Shown piece by piece: positions 7,284 through 12,307 of a stretch of 12,307 bases of DNA; within the stretch, counting starts at the first letter, position 1; each line of letters begins with the position of its first letter. The notes under the pieces are model-generated. The model did not search any database, was not told the DNA's origin, and saw nothing but the letters and a program-made list of their open reading frames with translations. Source of the stretch: JBBSVE01 sp038233815 (GTDB lineage Bacteria; Pseudomonadota; Alphaproteobacteria; Rhodobacterales; Rhodobacteraceae); NCBI GenBank assembly GCA_038233815.1, contig JBBSVE010000094.1, positions 1 through 12,307 on the forward strand. Direction: 5' to 3'. The position numbers and the translations under genes are program-made.

Positions 7284-7495
7284 CAGACCGATCCGAGGAC
7301 GGCGACGTAGACGAAGAGCCCTGCGAGCAGCAGGTAGGCAATCGTGGGCAGAGCCTTGCCGGACATCGCGTCCTCCCTGATCGTGGCGCGCGCCGAGATC
7401 GCGCGGTAGGCCGGGCCAAGAACGGACGCCACCAGCAAGAGAACGATGAGGACGAGCGCCACCAGCGCCAGCAACCTGATCCCCGCTCCGAACAT
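7283..7495 (-). CDS. Small two-helix membrane protein, unknown function
   Basis: A 70-residue protein made almost wholly of two membrane helices: residues 5-27 (rich in Leu/Val/Ala/Ile) and 50-67 (PTIAYLLLAGLFVYVAVL). The short loop between them, ARATIREDAMSGK, carries both positive and negative charges. I do not recognise a named family. ATG at 7495 was chosen because the first helix starts directly after it and GGAAA lies 9-13 bases upstream; a GTG at 7540 would add 15 polar residues and has no ribosome site. The stop codon overlaps the xpaC start by one base, so the protein is almost certainly made together with XpaC and may be its membrane partner. The gene starts 78 bases after the rluB stop on the same strand. 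Confidence 0.75.
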   Translation of the reverse strand: MFGAGIRLLALVALVLIVLLLVASVLGPAYRAISARATIREDAMSGKALPTIAYLLLAGLFVYVAVLGSV

Positions 7496-7573
7496 CGCGC
7501 ACGTTTCCGTATCTGACCTGAACGGTAGGAAGATAGGCACGGATGGTGCCGACCGCCAGTGCCGACCCGCCGA

Positions 7574-8452
7574 TCAGGGTTTGCGCGGGCGCCGGACGGG
7601 ATCCTTCGATCCGCGGTCCTTGCCCGGGGCTGCGGTGGCAGGTCGTGTCCGGGGTGCGGGTCCGCGCGCCTTTGGTCCGCCGGGGCGGTGCTGCGGCTCG
7701 GCCTCGTCAGCCGCCCCGGACTGGCCAAGCTGGTCGCGCAGCACCTTGGGGCGCACCTCCTCGACCGCGCCGGGTTCCAGATCGCCCAGCCGGAACGGGC
7801 CGTAGCCGGTGCGGATCAGCCGGTTCACCTCCATCCCGATGGCGAACATGGCGCGGCGGATCTCCCGGTTCTTGCCCTCGCGCAGGCCGATGGTGAGCCA
7901 GGCGTTGGCACCCTGGATGCGGTCGAGCGTGACGGTCATCGGCAGGAAGCGGTCGCCCTCCACGGTGATGCCCTGCCGGAGCGGATCGAGGTCGGTATCC
8001 TCCGGGTTGCCCTTGATGCGGACGCGGTACTTGCGCAGCCAGCCGGTCGATGGGAGTTCCAGCCGCCGTTTCAGCCCGCCGTCGTTGGTGAGCAGCAACA
8101 GCCCCTCGGAGTTGAGGTCAAGCCGTCCCACCGACATGGTGCGCGGCAGCGTGTCGGGCAGGTGGTCGAAGATCGTGTCGCGCCCCTTTTCGTCGGAGGC
8201 GGAGGTCACGAGCCCCTCGGGCTTGTAATAAAGCCAGAGCCGCGCGGGTTCCGGTGCGGCGACGAGCTTGCCGTCCACCGTGATGCGGTCGCGCGCGGTG
8301 ACGTTGAGCGCGGGGCTGTCGATGAGCCGCCCGTTCACCGCGACCTGACCAAGCTCGATCATCCGTTCCGCCTCTCGCCGCGACGCGACGCCCGCGCGCG
8401 ACAGGACCTTGGCGATGCGGTCGCCCTCGGGGGGTTTGGGGGTGTCGGTCAT
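7574..8452 (-). CDS. rluB: Ribosomal large-subunit pseudouridine synthase, RluB/RsuA family
   Basis: Converts a specific uridine in rRNA to pseudouridine during ribosome assembly, in the cytoplasm. The 292-residue protein has an N-terminal S4 RNA-binding domain (about 10-65: RIAKVLSRAGVASRREAERM), then the RsuA/RluB/E/F catalytic domain with WLYYKPEGLVTS (73-84), the active-site motif GRLDLNSEGLLLLTNDG (109-125; catalytic Asp112) and LREGKNREIRRAM (190-202). A basic, proline-rich tail (about 247-292) follows, likely disordered and RNA-contacting. ATG at 8452 was taken because GGAG lies 8 bases upstream; ATG at 8458 is only 2 bases downstream of that site. It is transcribed divergently from tadA. 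RluB (23S rRNA) is the likeliest subfamily from the S4 domain and the long basic tail, but RsuA, RluE and RluF share the same motifs, so the target base is not certain. Confidence 0.9.
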   Translation of the reverse strand: MTDTPKPPEGDRIAKVLSRAGVASRREAERMIELGQVAVNGRLIDSPALNVTARDRITVDGKLVAAPEPARLWLYYKPEGLVTSASDEKGRDTIFDHLPDTLPRTMSVGRLDLNSEGLLLLTNDGGLKRRLELPSTGWLRKYRVRIKGNPEDTDLDPLRQGITVEGDRFLPMTVTLDRIQGANAWLTIGLREGKNREIRRAMFAIGMEVNRLIRTGYGPFRLGDLEPGAVEEVRPKVLRDQLGQSGAADEAEPQHRPGGPKARGPAPRTRPATAAPGKDRGSKDPVRRPRKP

Positions 8453-8589
8453 GGGCATCGCTCCATCCGCGACCTCGTCGCGAGGTGGCAAGCGCCGGGG
8501 ACCATCCGCCCCGGAGTACAGGAGTTTATTAGAGGCGCCCCGGCAGGGCAAGGCTTGCGGGTTGCATCGGCGCGGGGCATGGCTGGGAC
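8453..8589. promoter_or_regulatory. Divergent intergenic region between rluB and tadA
   Basis: This 137-base gap must carry the promoters of both divergent genes. An A/T-rich patch at 8524-8533 is the only one in it; read on the minus strand it contains TCTAAT (8528-8533), five of six matches to a -10 box for rluB, but with no good -35. An inverted repeat ACCTCG-TCG-CGAGGT occupies 8472-8486, about 20 bases upstream of the rluB start codon, and could form a leader hairpin in the rluB transcript or bind a protein. No gene is seen here. Confidence 0.4.
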
Positions 8590-9063
8590 ATGGCGCATTT
8601 CCGGTCCTACATGGCGGTGGCGCTCGCCGAGGCGCGGGCGGCGGGCGCGCGCGGCGAGGTTCCTGTCGGCGCCTGCGTGGCGGGTCCGTCGGGCCTCCTC
8701 TCGCAAGCCGGCAACCGCACGCGGGAGCTGTGCGACCCCACGGCGCACGCGGAGATGCTGGCGATCCGGGCGGCCTGCGCGCAACTGCGGCGCGAGCGGC
8801 TGGCGGGCTGCGACCTCTACGTGACGCTGGAGCCGTGTGCGATGTGCGCGGGCGCGATCGCGGCGGCCCGGATCGCGCGGCTTTACTTCGGCGCGGCGGA
8901 CCCCAAGTCGGGCGGTGTCATGGTGGGCGCGCGGGTGTTCGCGCATCCGCAGTGCCATCATGTGCCAGAGGTCTACGACGGGATCGGGGCCGCCGACGCG
9001 GAGGCCCTGCTGACAGCGTTCTTCGCAGAGCGGCGCGTTGCGCGCGGGAACACTGGCGCCTAG
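8590..9063 (+). CDS. tadA: tRNA-specific adenosine deaminase (A34 to inosine)
   Basis: Deaminates adenosine 34 of the tRNA-Arg(ACG) anticodon to inosine, allowing one tRNA to read three arginine codons; it works as a zinc-dependent dimer in the cytoplasm. The 157-residue protein shows the cytidine/deoxycytidylate deaminase fold: GEVPVGACV (22-30), the zinc and proton-shuttle motif HAE (His53, Glu55), PCAMCAGAI (82-90) with zinc ligands Cys83 and Cys86, and ARIARLYFGAADPKSGG (93-109). Spacing between these residues matches the Escherichia coli enzyme. ATG at 8590 follows a modest GGGA; an internal ATG at 8611 would cut into the first helix. The stop lies 73 bases before the glutathione transferase gene. 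The length is normal and no key residue is missing. A guanine or cytosine deaminase is much less likely given the PCAMC and DPKSGG signatures. Confidence 0.95.
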   Translation: MAHFRSYMAVALAEARAAGARGEVPVGACVAGPSGLLSQAGNRTRELCDPTAHAEMLAIRAACAQLRRERLAGCDLYVTLEPCAMCAGAIAAARIARLYFGAADPKSGGVMVGARVFAHPQCHHVPEVYDGIGAADAEALLTAFFAERRVARGNTGA

Positions 9064-9080
9064 GGTCCGGCGCGATAGAT

Positions 9081-9118
9081 GAGGCCACAGGGTCGACAAG
9101 CTGCGACCGAGAGGCCAC
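9081..9118 (+). repeat. Paired GAGGCCAC repeats around an inverted repeat, upstream of the transferase gene
   Basis: The octamer GAGGCCAC occurs at 9081-9088 and again at 9111-9118, exactly 30 bases apart (about three helical turns, so on the same face of the DNA). Between them lies an inverted repeat GGTCG (9091-9095) and CGACC (9104-9108) with 8 bases between the arms. The group ends 18 bases before the start codon at 9137. It could be an operator for the glutathione transferase gene; this is inference, and in DNA this rich in G/C such repeats can arise by chance. Confidence 0.3.
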
Positions 9119-9136
9119 CCAGAGAAAGGACGCACG

Positions 9137-10009
9137 ATGAGCGACGACAGCTACACCCCCCCCAAGGTCTGGACGTGGGAGACCCCTAACGGCGGCACCT
9201 TCGCCAGCACCAACCGCCCCGTTGCGGGGCCGACCCACGACAAGGACCTGCCCGTGGGCAAGCATCCGCTCCAGCTCTATTCGCTGGCCACGCCCAATGG
9301 CGTCAAGGTCACCGTGCTGCTGGAGGAGTTGCTGGAGGCGGGCCACAAGGACGCCGACTACGACGCGTGGATCATCCGCATCGGCGACGGCGACCAGTTC
9401 GGCTCGGGCTTCGTGGCGGTCAATCCGAACTCCAAGATCCCGGCGTTGATGGACCATTCCACCACCCCGCCGCAACGAGTGTTCGAGAGCGGGGCGATCC
9501 TGCTCTATCTGGCGGAGAAGTTCGGGGCGTTCCTGCCCCCGGACGCCGCCGCACGGACCGAATGTCTGTCGTGGCTCTTCTGGCAGATGGGCTCGGCGCC
9601 CTATCTCGGCGGCGGGTTCGGGCATTTCTACGCCTACGCGCCCACCAAGATGGAATATCCGATCAACCGTTTCGCGATGGAGGTGAAGCGCGAGCTCGAC
9701 GTGCTCGACCGTCATCTGGCGAAGCACGATTATATGGCGGGCGACTACAGCATCGCCGACATGGCGATCTGGGCGTGGTATGGTCAGCTTGTCCTCGGGC
9801 GGCAGTATGAGGCGGCGGAGTTCCTCGACGTGACCTCCTACAAGCACCTGCTGGCCTGGGCGGAAAAGATCGACGCGCGCCCTGCCGTCACCCGCGGGCG
9901 GATGGTCAACCGCTCCCACGGCGATCCCGCGATGCAACTTTGGGAACGCCACGATGCGGGCGATTTCGAAACCCGGACGCAGGACAAGATCGGCGACAAG
10001 ACAGAATGA
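9137..10009 (+). CDS. yghU: YghU-type glutathione S-transferase (glutathione-dependent disulfide-bond oxidoreductase)
   Basis: A cytoplasmic Nu-class glutathione transferase of 290 residues, close to the 288 of E. coli YghU. Enzymes of this group bind glutathione and reduce small disulfides and peroxides rather than conjugating classical substrates. The N-terminal extension (1-43) is typical of YghU. The thioredoxin-like domain contains LQLYSLATPNGVKVTVLLEE (45-64), with the TPNG motif that replaces the usual catalytic Ser/Tyr/Cys region, VNPNSKIPALMD (95-106) and the glutathione-binding FESGAILLYLAEKFG (116-130). The helical C-terminal domain runs from about 135 to 260, including YSIADMAIWAWYG (204-216), which matches the conserved N-capping box. 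AAAGGA about 8 bases before ATG 9137 supports the start. It lies 73 bases after tadA, with repeat motifs in the gap, and may have its own promoter. It converges on the gene at 10041. Confidence 0.93.
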   Translation: MSDDSYTPPKVWTWETPNGGTFASTNRPVAGPTHDKDLPVGKHPLQLYSLATPNGVKVTVLLEELLEAGHKDADYDAWIIRIGDGDQFGSGFVAVNPNSKIPALMDHSTTPPQRVFESGAILLYLAEKFGAFLPPDAAARTECLSWLFWQMGSAPYLGGGFGHFYAYAPTKMEYPINRFAMEVKRELDVLDRHLAKHDYMAGDYSIADMAIWAWYGQLVLGRQYEAAEFLDVTSYKHLLAWAEKIDARPAVTRGRMVNRSHGDPAMQLWERHDAGDFETRTQDKIGDKTE

Positions 10010-10017
10010 CGCGCGAC

Positions 10018-10039
10018 GGCTCCCGCCCCGGCGGGGGCC
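10018..10039. terminator. GC hairpin between convergent genes, possible two-way terminator
   Basis: The 31-base gap between the stop codons of the transferase gene (10009) and the exported-protein gene (10041) holds a near-perfect palindrome: the left arm GGCTCCCGCC (10018-10027) pairs with GGCGGGGGCC (10030-10039), with one G-U pair. The innermost pair or pairs must open to leave a loop. There is no T tract on either side, so it is not a classical intrinsic terminator, but its position between convergent genes suggests it stops or stabilises transcripts from both directions. Confidence 0.5.
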
Positions 10040-10040
10040 G

Positions 10041-10754
10041 CTACAGCCCCGGGATCAGATTGGCGAGGCTCCGCATCCCGAAGGTAGCACCCCCGTTGCG
10101 CCCGAAATTGATCCGGCCGCCGAGCTTCAGGTAGGCTTCGTTGCCGCCAAAGGCAAAGGCCTTGCTGTCGAGTTGCCCCAGTTCGGCCGTCAGGGTCGCG
10201 TTCGGGGTCACGTTGAAATCGGTGGAGATGGCGAACCGCGTCGCGGACCCGCCGTCGTTGAAATCACCATAGTCGAAGCGGGTGCCGAAGCTGACCTGCC
10301 GGTTCATCGCGAACGACCCCGACGCGCCAAGCTGCGTGACCCGGTCACCGCGGTTCTCGTTCCGGCCGATGTATCCCTCCACGAGGATCGGATCGCTGGG
10401 CTTCAGTCTGGCCTCGGCGCCATAGATCGTGCTGCTGTCGCCCTCGATCGTGTCGAAGCCCAGAAACCCGCCGACCGCCGTGGCCTCCCCGGCATGGAAG
10501 ATCGCGTGCATCGTGGCGTTGGTCAGCGTCTCGTCCACCGCCTTCAGATGGTTCAGCGACAGATCGCCCTGCAGCGCGAAGTTCGGGCTGAGCCCGAACT
10601 CCAGCGACCCATCGAGCGTCGTCTTGGCGATATCGGTCTCGGATATGAAAAAGGATCGCGACAGGCCGACCGAACCGCCCGTCATCTGCGCATATGCCGG
10701 GGCGGCGAGGCTCAGCGCCCCGCAGATGGCGGCCGCAGCCGTCAGTCGTTGCAT
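10041..10754 (-). CDS. Exported beta-rich protein, probable outer-membrane barrel
   Basis: A 237-residue protein with a clear Sec signal peptide (1-22; hydrophobic core then AAPAYA, cleavage likely before Gln23). The mature part is a series of short alternating stretches ending in turns rich in N, G and D, such as LEFGLSPNFALQGDLSLNHL (51-70), TAVGGFLGFDTI (92-103), LVEGYIGRNENRGD (124-137), VSFGTRFDYGDFNDGG (154-169) and ATLTAELGQLD (186-196). This is the pattern of a small outer-membrane beta-barrel. The last residue is leucine rather than the usual aromatic, which leaves some doubt. I recognise no named family. The start at 10754 is fixed by the signal peptide and by AGGTGA about 5 bases upstream; the same frame stays open far upstream, antisense to gatC and gatA, and that extension is rejected. 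On the minus strand CATAAT at 10786-10791 could be the -10 of its promoter. Confidence 0.7.
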   Translation of the reverse strand: MQRLTAAAAICGALSLAAPAYAQMTGGSVGLSRSFFISETDIAKTTLDGSLEFGLSPNFALQGDLSLNHLKAVDETLTNATMHAIFHAGEATAVGGFLGFDTIEGDSSTIYGAEARLKPSDPILVEGYIGRNENRGDRVTQLGASGSFAMNRQVSFGTRFDYGDFNDGGSATRFAISTDFNVTPNATLTAELGQLDSKAFAFGGNEAYLKLGGRINFGRNGGATFGMRSLANLIPGL

Positions 10755-10914
10755 GGGATCACCTGTATGTTGTGGCTTTTCGCCGATTATGCTCAAGCCA
10801 TACTCTAGAGAGGCCGGGCGGTTCGCGCAACGGAAATGCCGTGCCGGGGCGCAATGCTTGCACGGCGCGCGGTAGGCCATTAGAGGGAGGCCCGAACCAA
10901 CGGAAGGCCTTGCC
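10755..10914. promoter_or_regulatory. Divergent intergenic region with candidate gatC promoter
   Basis: This 160-base gap serves the exported-protein gene (leftwards) and gatCA (rightwards). For gatC, TTGCAC (10858-10863), a 17-base spacer and TAGAGG (10881-10886) form a plausible but weak promoter; the ribosome site GGAAGG (10902-10907) lies 7 bases before the gatC ATG. For the leftward gene, the A/T-rich part at about 10776-10806 contains CATAAT on the minus strand (10786-10791), without a clear -35. No small gene is seen. Confidence 0.4.
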
Positions 10915-11202
10915 ATGGCAATCGACACGGACACGGCGCGCAAGGTCGCGAAGCTGGCCCGGATCCGGGTGGAGGAGAGCCAGCTCCCGGCCCTCGCCGC
11001 CGATCTGTCGGGCATCCTCGGGTTCATGGAGCAGCTGGCGGAGGTCGATGTGGCGGGGGTGGAGCCGATGGTCTCCGTCACGCCGATGCGCCTGCCGCGG
11101 CGTGCCGACGTGGTGACCGACGGCGGCATGGCGGACGCGGTGCTGGCCAACGCACCCGACGCGCGCGCGGGCTTTTTCGCGGTCCCGAAGGTGGTGGAAT
11201 GA
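10915..11202 (+). CDS. gatC: Asp-tRNA(Asn)/Glu-tRNA(Gln) amidotransferase subunit C
   Basis: The small subunit of the GatCAB complex, which turns misacylated Glu-tRNA(Gln) and/or Asp-tRNA(Asn) into the correct Gln- and Asn-tRNA in bacteria lacking the direct synthetases. GatC wraps around GatA and GatB and stabilises the complex. The 95-residue length is normal. Seen: the N-terminal helix VAKLARIRVEESQLPALAAD (11-30), ILGFMEQLAEVDVAGVEPM (34-52), the typical EP-M/T turn, then RADVVTDGG (63-71) and the C-terminal GFFAVPKVVE (86-95), which is diagnostic of the family. The ATG at 10915 has GGAAGG 7 bases upstream. Its stop overlaps the gatA start by four bases (ATGA), so the two subunits are translationally coupled and made in equal amounts. 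Confidence 0.96.
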   Translation: MAIDTDTARKVAKLARIRVEESQLPALAADLSGILGFMEQLAEVDVAGVEPMVSVTPMRLPRRADVVTDGGMADAVLANAPDARAGFFAVPKVVE

Positions 11203-12307
11203 GCGGCGCCAATGGCCTGACCATCGCCGCGGCACGGGAGGCGCTGCGGCGGCGGGAGATTTCGGCAGTCGACCTTGCCATGTCGTGCCTCACGGCGATG
11301 GATGCGGGGGCGGCACTCAACGCCTTTGTGCACCCGACGCCGGATCTGGCGCTGGATCACGCGCGCGCGGCGGATGCGCGGCTGGCGGGCGGCGACGCGC
11401 CCGCGATGTGCGGCATCCCGCTCGGCATCAAGGATCTGTTCTGCGTCCGGGGCGTGCCGTCGCAAGCGGGCTCGCGGATTCTCGAGGGCTTCCGCCCCGA
11501 ATACGAATCCACCGTGACGGCAAAGCTCTGGGATGCGGGCGCGGTCATGCTGGGCAAGCTGAACATGGACGAGTTCGCGATGGGCTCGTCCAACGAGACC
11601 TCGTGCTACGGCAATGCGGTCAATCCATGGAGGCGCGCGGGGGACGATGCGGCGCTGACGCCCGGCGGGTCGTCGGGCGGGTCGGCGGCGGCGGTGGCGG
11701 CGGACCTCTGCCTCGCCGCGACCGGAACGGACACCGGCGGGTCGATCCGCCAGCCCGCGGCCTTCACCGGGATCGTGGGCATCAAGCCGACCTACGGGCG
11801 GGTCAGCCGCTGGGGCGTGGTGGCGTTCGCCTCCTCGCTCGACCAGGCCGGGCCGATGACGAAGACGGTGACCGACGCTGCGATCATGCTTGGCGCGATG
11901 GCCGGGCATGATGCGAAGGACAGCACCTCCGCCGATCTGGTGGTGCCGGATTTCGAAGCGGCGTTGAGCGGCGATATCCGGGGTAAGACAATCGGCATCC
12001 CGCGCGAATACCGCATGGACGGCATGCCCGCGGAGATCGAGGCGCTGTGGACGCGGGGCACAGACATGCTGCGCGACGCGGGCGCGGAGGTGGTGGACAT
12101 ATCCCTGCCGCACACGAAATACGCGCTTCCCGCCTATTACGTGATCGCGCCGGCGGAGGCGTCGAGCAACCTCGCGCGCTATGACGGTGTGCGCTACGGG
12201 CGCCGCGCGCGCCTGCAACCCGGCGACGGCATCACCGAGATGTATGAGCGGACCCGGGCCGAGGGCTTCGGCGCCGAGGTCCAGCGCCGCGTGATGATCG
12301 GCACCTA
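11199..12307 (+). CDS. gatA: Asp-tRNA(Asn)/Glu-tRNA(Gln) amidotransferase subunit A (C-terminus outside the window)
   Basis: The amidase subunit of GatCAB: it releases ammonia from glutamine (or asparagine) and channels it to GatB, where the misacylated tRNA is amidated. 369 residues are visible of a usual 480-500. The amidase-signature triad is intact: Lys78 in GIPLGIKDLF (72-81), the cis-Ser158 in TPGGSSGGSAAAVAA (154-168), and nucleophile Ser182 in GTDTGGSIRQPAAFTG (176-191). KPTYGRVSRWGVVAFASSLD (196-215) and GPMTKTV (218-224) are also conserved. The loop NPWRRAGDDAAL (142-153) just before the signature is a little longer than in many bacteria, as I recall for Rhodobacteraceae. The start ATG overlaps the gatC stop by four bases; no other start fits. 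gatB is not in the window. No frameshift or missing residue is seen before the edge. Confidence 0.96.
   Translation, partial: MSGANGLTIAAAREALRRREISAVDLAMSCLTAMDAGAALNAFVHPTPDLALDHARAADARLAGGDAPAMCGIPLGIKDLFCVRGVPSQAGSRILEGFRPEYESTVTAKLWDAGAVMLGKLNMDEFAMGSSNETSCYGNAVNPWRRAGDDAALTPGGSSGGSAAAVAADLCLAATGTDTGGSIRQPAAFTGIVGIKPTYGRVSRWGVVAFASSLDQAGPMTKTVTDAAIMLGAMAGHDAKDSTSADLVVPDFEAALSGDIRGKTIGIPREYRMDGMPAEIEALWTRGTDMLRDAGAEVVDISLPHTKYALPAYYVIAPAEASSNLARYDGVRYGRRARLQPGDGITEMYERTRAEGFGAEVQRRVMIGT

Noticed and set aside
7536..7550. Small inverted repeat GGCAC-GGATG-GTGCC between rluB and the two-helix gene, considered as a terminator
   Set aside because: Only five pairs and no T tract; too weak to call in this base composition.
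10755..12218. Extension of the exported-protein frame upstream, giving a 725-residue product antisense to gatC and gatA
   Set aside because: The signal peptide beginning at 10754 and its ribosome site fix the start. The extra part is Arg/Ala-rich shadow sequence opposite two conserved genes.

Overview
The window is GC-rich chromosomal DNA that looks like an alphaproteobacterium, most likely Rhodobacteraceae (roseobacter/paracoccus type). This is an inference from the dense coding, the strong G/C bias at third codon positions, the GatCA amidotransferase route to Gln/Asn-tRNA, the style of the GatA sequence (a longer loop before the amidase signature), and a DUF2927-type lipoprotein next to a TelA protein. 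There are no RNA genes, insertion sequences, CRISPR arrays or phage genes. No stretch longer than about 160 bases lacks a gene.

Left part (1-8452, all minus strand). Read in the direction of transcription, the order is: an RluB-like rRNA pseudouridine synthase (7574-8452); a 70-residue two-helix membrane protein (7283-7495); an XpaC-family membrane protein (6411-7283); a TelA/toxic-anion-resistance protein (5083-6252); a DUF2927 lipoprotein (4122-5072); an SPFH/Band-7 protein with a C-terminal GYF_2-type domain (2963-4087); a double zinc-ribbon protein with a C-terminal membrane helix (1777-2961); a long-form SAICAR synthase (763-1719); and a PfkB-family sugar kinase cut by the window edge (1-733). 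The six genes from 7495 down to 1777 form the most interesting block. They combine the XpaC/TelA pair with the SPFH/zinc-ribbon pair, both of which are linked to envelope stress in other bacteria, and add an outer-envelope lipoprotein. I read this as one membrane-integrity or stress module with components in the cytoplasm, inner membrane and periplasm. No PspA is visible in the window. purC and the sugar kinase follow on the same strand, but a good promoter-like sequence lies just before purC, so they are probably a separate unit.

Right part. tadA (8590-9063) and a YghU-type glutathione S-transferase (9137-10009) read rightwards, and tadA diverges from rluB. A beta-rich exported protein (10041-10754) reads leftwards and meets the transferase gene at a GC hairpin. 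gatC and gatA (10915 to the edge) read rightwards with overlapping start and stop codons, and gatA is truncated by the window end. These are ordinary translation and housekeeping genes.
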